The translations under genes were made by a program, and so were the position numbers. Shown in pieces: positions 1 through 8,574 of a DNA stretch of 64,000 nt. Source of the DNA: Bradyrhizobium mercantei (GTDB taxonomy: Bacteria > Pseudomonadota > Alphaproteobacteria > Rhizobiales > Xanthobacteraceae); assembly GCF_001982635.1 (NCBI RefSeq), contig NZ_MKFI01000005.1, forward strand, positions 268,479 to 332,478, written 5' to 3'. The stretch's first letter is position 1. Each line of letters opens with the position of its first letter. The notes below the pieces were generated by a model, which was given only the letters and a program-made list of their open reading frames with translations, was not told the DNA's origin and searched no databases.

Positions 1-36
1 GGGGAGAGGTCGGCTGCGCAGCAGCCGGGTGAGGGG
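1..36. repeat. Left arm of inverted repeat flanking the DUF559 gene
   Basis: The first 36 bases are the exact reverse complement of positions 392-427. The arm has the form GGGGAGAGGTCG, a GC hairpin (CGGCTGCGCAGCAGCCG), then GGGTGAGGGG. The copy may continue to the left of the window. The same conserved ends occur in the bipartite repeats at 20357-20504, 30033-30158 and 32451-32581. Confidence 0.9.
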
Positions 37-45
37 TCTCTCCAC

Positions 46-390
46 TCATTCGAACCGCAGTGATGTTTCGATCATCTCGAGCACCCCCTCGAGATTGTCG
101 TACACATCGATGTTGGTAACCCGCACGACGAGAAAGCCGCAAGCTTCGAGGGCCTTGGTCCTGGCCTCGTCGCGTTTCAGTTCTGATGATGTCGAATGTG
201 TCGCGCCATCGACTTCGACGATCAGTTTGCCGTCGAGCGTGACGAAATCGACGATGTATCGGTCAATCGGATGCTGGCGACGGAATTTCCATCGCGCCAG
301 CCTGCGATTGCGCAGCGCCTGCCAAAGCTTTGCCTCGGCGTTTGTCTGTGACGCGCGGAGGCTTCGCGCTCTTGCCTTGAACCGCTCCAT
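46..390 (-). CDS. DUF559 (Vsr-like) endonuclease domain protein
   Basis: A 114-residue protein of the DUF559 family, related to very-short-patch-repair endonucleases with a PD-(D/E)xK-like core. Visible candidates for the metal site are Asp48 (IVDFV) and Glu59-x-Asp61 (IVEVDG), preceded by the RRQHPID segment. It is probably a small DNA nuclease; the substrate is unknown. I chose the ATG at 388-390 because the protein then has the usual family length; the frame stays open further upstream only through trpA antisense. The start codon abuts the right repeat arm, so the ribosome-binding GAGGGGG lies inside the repeat, and the stop is nine bases from the left arm. The gene is antiparallel to trpA. 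Confidence 0.82.
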   Translation of the reverse strand: MERFKARARSLRASQTNAEAKLWQALRNRRLARWKFRRQHPIDRYIVDFVTLDGKLIVEVDGATHSTSSELKRDEARTKALEACGFLVVRVTNIDVYDNLEGVLEMIETSLRFE

Positions 391-391
391 C

Positions 392-427
392 CCCCTCACC
401 CGGCTGCTGCGCAGCCGACCTCTCCCC
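392..427. repeat. Right arm of inverted repeat flanking the DUF559 gene
   Basis: Perfect reverse complement of positions 1-36. It continues into a short palindrome (CTCCCCGGAGGGGAG, about 422-436), giving the full outer hairpin seen in other copies of this repeat. The trpA start codon follows 35 bases later with no clear Shine-Dalgarno sequence between. Confidence 0.9.
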
Positions 428-462
428 GGAGGGGAGAGGTATAGCACAGCGACTGTCACACC

Positions 463-1299
463 ATGACCACCCGTATCGACGCACGTTTCGCCGAGCTGAA
501 GCAGCAGGGCCGCTCCGCTTTCGTCACCTTCGTGATGGCCGGCGACCCCGACCCGAAAACTTCGCTCGACATCCTCAAGGCGCTGCCGAAGGCCGGCGCC
601 GACGTCATCGAGATCGGCATGCCGTTCACCGATCCGATGGCCGACGGCCCGTCGATCCAGGCGGCCGGCCTGCGCGCGCTCAAGGGCGGCATGACCCTGA
701 AGAAGACACTGGCGATGGTCCTCGACTTCCGCAAGGAGGACAACGCCACCCCGATCGTGCTGATGGGCTACTACAATCCGATCTACATCTACGGCGTCGA
801 CTCTTTCCTGGCCGATGCCAAGACCGCCGGCGTCGACGGACTGATCATCGTCGACCTGCCGCCGGAGGAGGACACCGAGCTCTGCATCCCCGCGATCAAG
901 GCCGGGCTGAACTTCATCCGGCTGGCGACGCCGACCACCGACGACAAGCGCCTGCCGGCGGTGCTCGCCAACACCTCGGGCTTTGTCTACTACGTCGCGG
1001 TCACCGGCATCACCGGCAGTGCCGCGGCCGATTCGAAGGTCGTTGGAGCGGCCGTGGCGCGCATCAAGCGGCACACCGCGCTGCCGGTCTGTGTCGGCTT
1101 CGGCATCCGAACTCCGGAAGCGGCGCGTGCGATTGCCGAGAACGCCGATGGCTCCGTGGTCGGCACCGCGCTGGTCGATGCCCTGAAGGGCAGCCTCGAT
1201 GCCGAGGGCCGCGCGACGCCGAAGACCGTGAGCGCGGTCGCGGACCTGGTGTCCGCGCTGGCGCAGGGCGTCCGGGGCGCCAAACAGGCCGCTGAATAA
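463..1299 (+). CDS. trpA: Tryptophan synthase alpha subunit
   Basis: TrpA (278 residues) cleaves indole-3-glycerol phosphate to indole, which is channelled to TrpB. The TIM-barrel family motifs are clear: the catalytic Glu in VIEIGMPFTDPMADGP, with the catalytic Asp in the same loop, and the phosphate-binding VCVGFGIRTPE near the C-terminus. accD starts 104 bases downstream and folC overlaps accD, the usual rhizobial trp-acc-fol grouping. trpB, normally directly upstream, is not in the window; the DUF559 repeat unit occupies that position. No strong ribosome-binding site precedes the ATG, only a GAGAGG about 25 bases away inside repeat sequence. Confidence 0.97.
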   Translation: MTTRIDARFAELKQQGRSAFVTFVMAGDPDPKTSLDILKALPKAGADVIEIGMPFTDPMADGPSIQAAGLRALKGGMTLKKTLAMVLDFRKEDNATPIVLMGYYNPIYIYGVDSFLADAKTAGVDGLIIVDLPPEEDTELCIPAIKAGLNFIRLATPTTDDKRLPAVLANTSGFVYYVAVTGITGSAAADSKVVGAAVARIKRHTALPVCVGFGIRTPEAARAIAENADGSVVGTALVDALKGSLDAEGRATPKTVSAVADLVSALAQGVRGAKQAAE

Positions 1300-1403
1300 G
1301 CCACATTTTGCGGCAAAAAGGCCGCGTAGAGCGGCTTGCCGGGTTTGCCCGGCCCGCCATATATCCAGTCGGTGCGGGACCGACCCGCATTTCGGAGCGA
1401 ACC

Positions 1404-2345
1404 ATGAACTGGCTCACCAACGTCGTCCGGCCGAAGATCCGCAACATCCTGCGGCGCGAGACGCCGGAGAATCTCTGGATCAAGTGCCCGGATTCCGGGC
1501 AGCTCGTGTTCTACAAGGACGTCGAAGCCAACCAGTTCGTGATCCCCGGCTCGAACTACCACATGCGCATGGGCGCGGTGGCGCGGCTGAAGTCGGTGTT
1601 CGACAACGAGACCTGGTTCGACGTCGCACTGCCCGAGGTGACGGCGGACCCGCTGAAATTCCGCGACGAGCGCAAATATGTCGACCGCATCAAGGACGCC
1701 CGCGCCAAGACCGGGCTGAACGACGCGATCAAGGTCGGCTACGGCAAGCTGGAAGGCGCCGGCGTCGTGGTCGCGGTGCAGGATTTCGATTTCATGGGCG
1801 GTTCGCTCGGCATGGCCGCCGGTGAAGCGATGGTGCGCGGGCTCGAGCTCGCGGTCGAGAAGAAGTCGCCCTTCATCGTGTTCGCCGCTTCCGGCGGCGC
1901 GCGGATGCAGGAAGGCATTTTGTCGCTGATGCAGATGCCGCGCACCACCGTCGGCGTGCAGATGCTGCGCGAGGCGCGCCAGCCCTACATCGTCGTGCTG
2001 ACCAATCCGACCACCGGCGGCGTCACCGCGTCCTATGCGATGCTCGGCGACATCCAGATTGCGGAGCCCGGTGCGCTGATCGGCTTCGCCGGCGCGCGCG
2101 TGATCGAGCAGACCATCCGCGAGAAGCTGCCGGACGGTTTTCAGCGTGCCGAATATCTGCGCGAGCACGGCATGGTCGACATGGTCGTGCACCGCCACGA
2201 CATGAAGGCGACGCTGGCGCGGCTGTGCCGCCTGCTGACCAAGGCGCCGGCGCTGGAAACCGCATCGAAGCCCACGGCTCCGGTCACCGAGCCGGCCCAG
2301 ATCGTCACGGCACCGGAGACGGTGCCGGCCGCGCCGCACGCGTGA
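1404..2345 (+). CDS. accD: Acetyl-CoA carboxylase carboxyltransferase subunit beta
   Basis: AccD (313 residues) forms the carboxyltransferase with AccA and transfers CO2 from biotinyl-BCCP to acetyl-CoA, the committed step of fatty acid synthesis. The crotonase-like core is intact (FDFMGGSLGMAAGEA, ASGGARMQEG, TNPTTGGVTASYAMLGD). The N-terminal zinc ribbon is degenerate: where the E. coli protein has two Cys-x2-Cys pairs, this one reads KCPDSG and VIPGSNYHMRM, keeping only one of four cysteines. The C-terminus carries a Pro/Thr/Ala-rich tail. The start was set at MNWLTNVV after a GGAGCGAACC ribosome-binding region. The stop overlaps the folC GTG. Confidence 0.96.
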   Translation: MNWLTNVVRPKIRNILRRETPENLWIKCPDSGQLVFYKDVEANQFVIPGSNYHMRMGAVARLKSVFDNETWFDVALPEVTADPLKFRDERKYVDRIKDARAKTGLNDAIKVGYGKLEGAGVVVAVQDFDFMGGSLGMAAGEAMVRGLELAVEKKSPFIVFAASGGARMQEGILSLMQMPRTTVGVQMLREARQPYIVVLTNPTTGGVTASYAMLGDIQIAEPGALIGFAGARVIEQTIREKLPDGFQRAEYLREHGMVDMVVHRHDMKATLARLCRLLTKAPALETASKPTAPVTEPAQIVTAPETVPAAPHA

Positions 2346-3685
2346 CCGCAAGCGCCGCCCCATCGCAGGCCTCGTTCGAGGCGTTGATCGCGCGGATATC
2401 GGCGCTGCATCCGAAGCGCATCGATCTCAGCCTCGATCGCATGCGCGGCCTGCTGGAGCGGCTCGGCCATCCCGAGCGCAAGCTGCCGCCGGTGATCCAT
2501 GTTGCCGGCACCAACGGCAAGGGCTCGACCATCGCCTATCTGCGCGCGATCCTCGAGGCCTCGGGCCTGCGCGTCCACGTCTTCACCTCGCCCTATCTGG
2601 TGCGGCTCAACGAGTGCTACCGGCTCGGCGCGGTCGGCGGCGGCAAGCTCGTCGGTGACGACGAGCTGCGCGCGACATTCGAGGATTGCGAGCGCATCAA
2701 CGCCGGCAATCCGATCACCATCTTCGAGATGGAAACGGCGGTCGCGTTCTGCCTGTTCGCAAAGCATCCGGCCGACGTCGCGCTGCTCGAGGTCGGCCTC
2801 GGCGGCCGGCTCGATTCCACCAATGTGGTCGAGACGCCGCTGGCGTCGGTGATCACGCCGGTCAGCATGGACCACATGGAATTCCTCGGCGACAATCTGG
2901 CGGCGATTGCCGGCGAGAAGGCCGCGATCATCAAGCGCAAGGTGCCGGTGGTCTGCGCCGAGCAAGCGCCAGATGCGATGGCCGTGATCGAGGCGGAGGC
3001 GAACCGCATGCGCGCGCCGCTGCATGCGGCCGGCCAGCAATGGCATGTCGGTGTCGAGCGCGGCCGGTTGGTCTATCAGGACGAGCGCGGCCTGATGGAT
3101 CTCGCCGCGCCAAAGCTGTTCGGCCGTCATCAGTTCGACAATGCGGGCCTTGCGATCGCGACCTTGCGCGCGATCGACACGTTCAAGCTCAGTATCGCAG
3201 CCTTCGAGGCCGGTATCGTCAACGCGGAATGGCCGGCGCGGATGCAGCGGCTGGTCTCAGGCAGTCTGGTCTGCCAGGGTCCGCAGGGCTCCGAGGTCTG
3301 GCTCGATGGCGGCCACAATGCCGAGGGCGGCCGCGTTGCCGCCGCGGCGCTCGGTGATCTCGAAGAGCGCGTGTCGCGGCCGCTGGTCGTGATCGCAGGC
3401 ATGATGGCCAACAAGGATGCCGACGCCTTCCTCGCCAATTTCGCCGGGCTGACGCGCCACATCATCGCAGTCCCGGTGCCCGGCCGCGACAACGGCATGG
3501 CGCCCGATAAGCTCGCCGACGCCGCGCGCGCGCTCGGTATGCGGGTCGAGATCGCATCCGGCGTCGACGCCGCGCTGCAGCGGCTTGCCACGCTCGCCTA
3601 TGAGGTGCCGCCGCGCATCCTGATCACGGGTTCGCTGTACCTGGCCGGCCCGGTGCTTGCAGCCAACGGCACGCCTCCTGCATAA
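2342..3685 (+). CDS. folC: Bifunctional folylpolyglutamate / dihydrofolate synthase
   Basis: FolC (447 residues) adds glutamate to dihydropteroate and to reduced folates. The Mur-ligase fold shows HVAGTNGKGST (P-loop), TSPYLVRLNE, ALLEVGLGGRLDSTN, SMDHMEFLGD and LDGGHNAEG. The best start is GTG at 2342, sharing GTGA with the accD stop, because the first conserved residues (FEALIARISALHPKRIDLSL) follow at once and the longer open frame upstream lies inside accD. The overlap implies translational coupling with accD. Confidence 0.95.
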   Translation: MTASAAPSQASFEALIARISALHPKRIDLSLDRMRGLLERLGHPERKLPPVIHVAGTNGKGSTIAYLRAILEASGLRVHVFTSPYLVRLNECYRLGAVGGGKLVGDDELRATFEDCERINAGNPITIFEMETAVAFCLFAKHPADVALLEVGLGGRLDSTNVVETPLASVITPVSMDHMEFLGDNLAAIAGEKAAIIKRKVPVVCAEQAPDAMAVIEAEANRMRAPLHAAGQQWHVGVERGRLVYQDERGLMDLAAPKLFGRHQFDNAGLAIATLRAIDTFKLSIAAFEAGIVNAEWPARMQRLVSGSLVCQGPQGSEVWLDGGHNAEGGRVAAAALGDLEERVSRPLVVIAGMMANKDADAFLANFAGLTRHIIAVPVPGRDNGMAPDKLADAARALGMRVEIASGVDAALQRLATLAYEVPPRILITGSLYLAGPVLAANGTPPA

Positions 3686-3732
3686 GTGGCCTCGCGTCCC
3701 GGATGCGGTGCGCATGAGGGAGGACGGAAATC

Positions 3733-4473
3733 ATGCGTTTTGCTGCGATCGCCGACATCCACGGCAATCACCTCGCGCTCGAAGCCGTGCTCGCAGACAT
3801 TCGCGCGCAGGACATTTCCGACATCGTCGATCTCGGCGACATGGTCAGCGGGCCGCTCGACGCGCGGCCGACGATCGACATGCTGATGGAGCTCGATGCG
3901 ATCCATCTGCTCGGCAATCACGACCGCTATCTGATCGACCGCCCGCATGAGAAAATGGGCTCCTGGGAGCGCCGTACCTACACCGAGCTTGAGCCGCGGC
4001 ATCTCGACTGGCTGCGCACGCTGCCGGCCAGTGCCGTCTATCGCGACCAGGTCTTCCTCTGCCACGCGACGCCGCAGGATGACGAGACCTACTGGCTCGA
4101 CACCGTCCTGCCGGGCGGCGAGGTCGTGATGTCGTCGCAGGAATCGATCGAGGCGAGGGCGGCCGGCGTGACGCAATCGCTGATCCTCTGCGCGCATACC
4201 CACACGGCGCGCGCGGTGCGGCTTTCCGACGGCCGGCTGATCGTCAATCCCGGCAGCGTCGGCTCGCCGGGCTATCGCGCCGGCAAGCCGTATCCGCATG
4301 TCGTCGAGGCCGGCTCGCCCGATGCGCGCTACGCCATCCTCGAACGGGTTGGTGGCGATTGGGACGTCACCTTCCGCCACATCCCCTACGACCACGCGGC
4401 AATGGCCGCGCTGGCGCGCCAGCACGGCCAGGCCGAGCTCGCCTCGGCGCTGGCGACCGGATGGATCAGGTAA
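3733..4473 (+). CDS. Metallophosphoesterase, YfcE/MJ0936-like
   Basis: A 246-residue calcineurin-type phosphoesterase. The metal ligands are visible in order: DIHGN near residue 8, DLGDMVSGP, GNHD, and near the C-terminus CAHTHTARAV followed by NPGSVGSPGYR. This pattern fits the small YfcE-like group acting on phosphodiesters or protein phosphates; the substrate cannot be read from sequence. A GGGAGGACGGAAATC region precedes the ATG. It follows folC by 47 bases and may be cotranscribed with it. Confidence 0.85.
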   Translation: MRFAAIADIHGNHLALEAVLADIRAQDISDIVDLGDMVSGPLDARPTIDMLMELDAIHLLGNHDRYLIDRPHEKMGSWERRTYTELEPRHLDWLRTLPASAVYRDQVFLCHATPQDDETYWLDTVLPGGEVVMSSQESIEARAAGVTQSLILCAHTHTARAVRLSDGRLIVNPGSVGSPGYRAGKPYPHVVEAGSPDARYAILERVGGDWDVTFRHIPYDHAAMAALARQHGQAELASALATGWIR

Positions 4474-4490
4474 TCCGTCCCAGCGAAGAC

Positions 4491-4585
4491 TCGTCACACG
4501 CGGGCTTGACCCGCGTGTCCATCAATCTTCGCAAGAACGTTTTTCGAAAGTGGATGGATGGCCGGGTCAAGCCCGCCCATGACGA
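4491..4585. repeat. Bipartite palindromic repeat, 'TCAAGCCCG' family, copy 1
   Basis: Ends form an inverted pair: TCGTCACACGCGGGCTTGACCC on the left and GGGTCAAGCCCGCCCATGACGA on the right in shortened form, with ATGGATGGCC-type sequence inside. A second copy lies at 53881-53971. It looks like a bipartite REP-like intergenic element. It separates the metallophosphoesterase gene from the convergent trxA. Confidence 0.75.
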
Positions 4586-4608
4586 GTGGGGGCGATCCTG
4601 CGCAAACT

Positions 4609-4635
4609 AAACGGCCGGCTTGGCGCCGGCCGTTT
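4609..4635 (-). terminator. Probable trxA terminator
   Basis: A perfect 11-bp stem (AAACGGCCGGC / GCCGGCCGTTT) with a five-base loop lies 25 bases after the trxA stop codon. On the minus strand the stem ends in GTTT followed by AGTTTG, so it can act as an intrinsic terminator for the addB-addA-trxA group. Confidence 0.75.
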
Positions 4636-4660
4636 CGCAAATCAGCTAATTCGAATCGGA

Positions 4661-4981
4661 TCAGACCGCAGCGGTGATCCACTGCTGCAGCTTGGCCTTC
4701 GGCGCGGCGCCGACCTGACGCGATGCCATCTCACCGCCCTTGAAGATCATCAGGGTGGGGATCGACATCACGCCATACTTCGACGCGGTCTTCGGGCTCT
4801 CGTCGACGTTGAGCTTCACGATCTTGACCTTGTCGCCCATCGCGCCGGAAATCTCATCGAGAGCGGGCGCAATCATGCGGCAGGGGCCGCACCATTCGGC
4901 CCAGAAGTCGACGACCACCGGCCCGGTCGCCTTGAGCACTTCGGCTTCGAAATCGGCGTCAGAAACCTTGCCAACGGCCAT
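4661..4981 (-). CDS. trxA: Thioredoxin
   Basis: Thioredoxin 1 (106 residues), a cytoplasmic disulfide reductant. It has the WCGPC active site in VVVDFWAEWCGPCRM and the cis-proline SIPTLMIFKGG. I set the start at MAVGKVSDADF, which gives the normal family length; an upstream in-frame ATG would add 22 unrelated residues. It follows addA by about 116 bases, a neighbourhood seen in many Alphaproteobacteria. It is followed by a strong hairpin. Confidence 0.97.
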   Translation of the reverse strand: MAVGKVSDADFEAEVLKATGPVVVDFWAEWCGPCRMIAPALDEISGAMGDKVKIVKLNVDESPKTASKYGVMSIPTLMIFKGGEMASRQVGAAPKAKLQQWITAAV

Positions 4982-5097
4982 GTGAGTACCTCGTTCGGTT
5001 GGGACAAAAGGGCGCGGTGGAGAATCGCGCCCGGGAGCATGGGGCAAACGTATGAACGCCCCCTTGCCGGGTCAAGCTCGCTCACGCCGACATGAAC

Positions 5098-8000
5098 TTA
5101 TGCCAGCCCGGCGTCCAGCGCGGAGGCGGAAATCTCCATCATTTCAGGGGTTTCGGTCCAGAGCAGGGCGGCGTGGATGATCCTTTGGGGATAAAGTTTT
5201 GCCAGCACCGCGCGGTACAGCGCGAGCTGCCGGATATAACTTTTGGGGGCCTCGGCGGCGTTCTTCGGCGGGGCGTGGTTGGTCTTGAAATCGACGATCA
5301 GGACCTCGTTCGCCGTCACCACCAGGCGGTCGATCTGGCCCGAGACCAGCGCCTTCGGCTGGCCTGGCCGCTCCAGCCGGCCCACGATCGAAACCTCGGC
5401 ACGGCTGCCGGGGGCAAATACCGGCGCGAAGCGCAGATCGACGGTCAGGGCGACCACCTGCCGAGCCAGCGCCGCGCGCTCTTCCTCGCTCCAGCCATCG
5501 GCGTTACGCGCGAGATAGTCGAGCGCCGCGTTGAGCCGTCGTTCCAGCGTGATGTCGGGCAGCGATTGCAGCAGGCGATGCACCAGCGTGCCGCGTTGCA
5601 GGGCGCGGGCGCGCAGCAGCACCGATTCGCCTGATCGAATCGGATGGCGGTCGTCATCGGCCGGGTCGGACGGGCGCAGCACGCCCGCGGCGGCGGCTTC
5701 AGGCACGGCCGCCGTCCGCAGCCAGTCCGGCAACGCGACCGGCGCCACGGCCGCTGATGCCGCAGCGCCGGTGAGATCGGCAGCGTCGTCGGGCCGCGAA
5801 TAGCGCATCACCTTGCCGGCCGGCGTCTCCTCTTCCTCGAGCCTGAGTCCGGAATTGGCGAGCCCCCTGGTGATCAGGTCGTACCAGGAGGATTTCCGCA
5901 CCGTGTTCATGTTGCCGGGCATGCAGCCGGCGACGATCAGGCGGTCGGCGGCGCGGGTCATCGCGACATAGAGCAGGCGGCGATACTCGTCCTCGGTATC
6001 GCCGAGCATCGCCTTGCGCGCGTCGGCGACCGCAGGCGGATCCTCGGCCTTCTTGCCGGCCCACACCACGACGCCGGGCGCGTTCGGCGCGGCGTTGCCC
6101 TGCGGCAGATGGATCAGCCGCAGCCGCTGCGTGTCCGACGGCGAGGTCGTGGTGTCCACCAGGAACACCACCGAGGCCTCGAGGCCCTTGGCGCCGTGCA
6201 CGGTCATCACGCGGACCTCGTCGCGCGAAATCTCCATGTCGCGCTTCACTTCGGTGTCGGCGGCGCGCAGCCAGGCCACGAAGCCCTGCAGCGAGGCCGG
6301 CGCCTTGCGCTCATAGCCGAGCGCGAGTTCGAGGAATTCGTCGAGCGCGTCGTTGGCCTCATGGCCGAGCCGGCGCAGGATCCGCGCCCGCCCGCCGTCA
6401 CCGCCGAGCAGCCAGGCGTAGAACGCAAACGGCGTCTCCTGGGTGAAGCGCCGCTCGCACTGTTCCAGGCGGCGCAGCGCGGCCGAGAAACGTTCGTCGG
6501 TTGGCGCCTGCGCGGTCAGTGCCTCGCGCAGCGAGCCGCGGCGCTGGTACGCCAGCTTGAACAGATCGTCGTCGTCGAGGCCGAACAGCGGGCTCTTCAG
6601 CGCCACCGCGAGCGCGAGGTCGTCCTGCGGCAGCAGCAGGGCGTCGGCGAGGTTCATCAGGTCGATGATTGCGATGTGCTCGGTCAGCTTCAGCCGGTCG
6701 GCGCCGGCGACCGGAATGCCCGCGTGCTTCAGCGCCTGGATGACCGCGTCGAAGGCGTTGCCGCGCCGCCGCACCAGGATCAGCATGTCGCCGTAACGCA
6801 GCGGCCGCCGTCCGCCGGCGCTGCCGGTCATGGTGCCGCTAGAGACAAGGCGCTTGATCTCGGCCTGGATGCGCCGCGCCAGCTTCACCTCGGGGCTGGT
6901 CACCGAGACGCCGTCGAACGGCGCGCGCCAGCCTTCGATGTCCTGGCGATCGTCGGCGACGGCGAGATCCCACAGCTCGATCAGGCTGGGCCCGGCATCG
7001 GCCATCGCATTGTGGATCGGATAGCCGTTCTCGACCGCATGGATGCTGCGAAAGATCTCCTGCTCGCGGAACACATGGTCGACCGAATGCAGGATCACCG
7101 GCCCCGAGCGGAACGAATAGGTGAACGACACCGGATCGAATTTCAGCCCGGCTTCCTCGAACCGCCGCTTCAGCTCGCGCCGGCGCAAATCGAATTCGCG
7201 CGGCGCGGCGCCCTGGAACGAGAAGATCGACTGCTTCTCGTCGCCGACCGCGAACACCGTGCGGACCAGACCGTCACGCGCGCCGGCGCCCGAGGTGAAT
7301 TCCGAGATGATGTGCGCGACGATGTCCCATTGCCGCGGGCTGGTGTCCTGCGCCTCGTCGATCAGCACATGATCGACGCCGCGGTCGAGCTTGTAATGCA
7401 CCCAGCCGGAGGAGACGCGGTCGAGCATCGAAAGCGTCTTGTCGATCAAATCGTCATAGTCGAGCAGGCCGCGTTCCAGCTTCTCGCGCCGGTAGTGCGC
7501 GGCCGCCGCGGTCGCGATGTGGATCAGCGCCTCGGTGCGGTCGCGTGCGACCACGGCGCGGCGGCGCTCGATCAGGGGACCGAGCCGGTCGATCTCCGCC
7601 TCGAACCTGTTGCCTGCGACCGCATTCTTCTTGATGAAGTTGTTGGTGATGACGGACGCGCGCGGCGCGCGGTCATCGGTCAGGAACACGCCGAGATATT
7701 CGTCGACCTGGGCTGCACCGGTGAAGGTCAGCGCGGCCCGCAGCCGCTCGGCCTGCTTCTGATCCGCCTTGCTGCTGGTGTCGAGCAGCGTCGCCAACTC
7801 CTTCCAGCTCGATCGCGGCAGGTGCGGCCCGTCGACGATCTCGCGCTCGACATCCTCGATGCGATCTTCAGTGGAAACGCCGAGCGCGGTCGACATCTGC
7901 GCGGCGGCGGCCGCGGCGCTGCCCGCGGTATCGGTCCAGGCCATGAAGTGGTCGCGGCTGAGGCAGGCCTCGCGGACCACCTCCTTGAAGGTGACGTCGG

Positions 8001-8574
8001 CGGCGTTTGCCATCGCCGTCCGCAGCGCGCGGCCGATCGGACTGTCGGGAATCCGCGACGCCTCCAGGAACACGGCGAGATTGGCCCGTTCCATCATCTC
8101 GTTCTGGTCGCGGTCGTCGAGCACGGCAAAGCGCGCCGGCACGTTGGCCTCGAACGGAAACTGCTGCAGCAGGCGGGTGCACAGCGCGTGGATGGTCTGC
8201 ACCTTCAACCCGCCGGGCGTCTCCAGCGCGCAGGCAAACAGTTTTCGAGCTTCCTTACGGAGCCTCGAATCCGGATGCGCAATGCCGGCCTCGCGGATCG
8301 CTGCGTTGAGCGCATCATCGTCGAGCGTCACCCAATGCCCGAGCGTCGTGAACACGCGCTCGGCCATGTTCGCCGCGGCGGCCTTGGTGAAGGTGATGCA
8401 GAGGATCTTTTCCGGCGGCACGCCCGACAGCAGCAGGCGGATCACGCGCTGCACCAGCACATGCGTCTTGCCCGAGCCGGCATTGGCCGACACGAAGGTC
8501 GACGCCTTCGGATCGGACGCGCGGGCCTGCGCGTCGCGCACCGCCGGCGGGATGGGACGGGGCGCTTTCACCAT
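5098..8574 (-). CDS. addA: Double-strand break repair helicase-nuclease AddA
   Basis: AddA (1158 residues) is the UvrD-like 3'-5' helicase and nuclease subunit of AddAB, which resects DNA double-strand ends and loads RecA at Chi. The helicase motifs are present in order: Walker A SANAGSGKTHVL near residue 30, LCITFTKAAA, LIDEAQDTSP, GDEKQSIFSFQGA, and late VMTVHGAKGLEA with YVAMTRAADRL. The C-terminal RecB-type nuclease shows LIVDFKTNHAPP. The ATG at 8572-8574 overlaps the addB stop by seven bases, so the two are translationally coupled. Confidence 0.96.
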   Translation of the reverse strand: MVKAPRPIPPAVRDAQARASDPKASTFVSANAGSGKTHVLVQRVIRLLLSGVPPEKILCITFTKAAAANMAERVFTTLGHWVTLDDDALNAAIREAGIAHPDSRLRKEARKLFACALETPGGLKVQTIHALCTRLLQQFPFEANVPARFAVLDDRDQNEMMERANLAVFLEASRIPDSPIGRALRTAMANAADVTFKEVVREACLSRDHFMAWTDTAGSAAAAAAQMSTALGVSTEDRIEDVEREIVDGPHLPRSSWKELATLLDTSSKADQKQAERLRAALTFTGAAQVDEYLGVFLTDDRAPRASVITNNFIKKNAVAGNRFEAEIDRLGPLIERRRAVVARDRTEALIHIATAAAAHYRREKLERGLLDYDDLIDKTLSMLDRVSSGWVHYKLDRGVDHVLIDEAQDTSPRQWDIVAHIISEFTSGAGARDGLVRTVFAVGDEKQSIFSFQGAAPREFDLRRRELKRRFEEAGLKFDPVSFTYSFRSGPVILHSVDHVFREQEIFRSIHAVENGYPIHNAMADAGPSLIELWDLAVADDRQDIEGWRAPFDGVSVTSPEVKLARRIQAEIKRLVSSGTMTGSAGGRRPLRYGDMLILVRRRGNAFDAVIQALKHAGIPVAGADRLKLTEHIAIIDLMNLADALLLPQDDLALAVALKSPLFGLDDDDLFKLAYQRRGSLREALTAQAPTDERFSAALRRLEQCERRFTQETPFAFYAWLLGGDGGRARILRRLGHEANDALDEFLELALGYERKAPASLQGFVAWLRAADTEVKRDMEISRDEVRVMTVHGAKGLEASVVFLVDTTTSPSDTQRLRLIHLPQGNAAPNAPGVVVWAGKKAEDPPAVADARKAMLGDTEDEYRRLLYVAMTRAADRLIVAGCMPGNMNTVRKSSWYDLITRGLANSGLRLEEEETPAGKVMRYSRPDDAADLTGAAASAAVAPVALPDWLRTAAVPEAAAAGVLRPSDPADDDRHPIRSGESVLLRARALQRGTLVHRLLQSLPDITLERRLNAALDYLARNADGWSEEERAALARQVVALTVDLRFAPVFAPGSRAEVSIVGRLERPGQPKALVSGQIDRLVVTANEVLIVDFKTNHAPPKNAAEAPKSYIRQLALYRAVLAKLYPQRIIHAALLWTETPEMMEISASALDAGLA

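Noticed and set aside
391..1074. Upstream extension of the DUF559 frame through trpA
   Set aside because: It is antisense to trpA; DUF559 proteins have about 115 residues, matching the ATG at 388-390.
4586..5095. Plus-strand frame opposite trxA
   Set aside because: Antisense to trxA with WCGPC site on the other strand.
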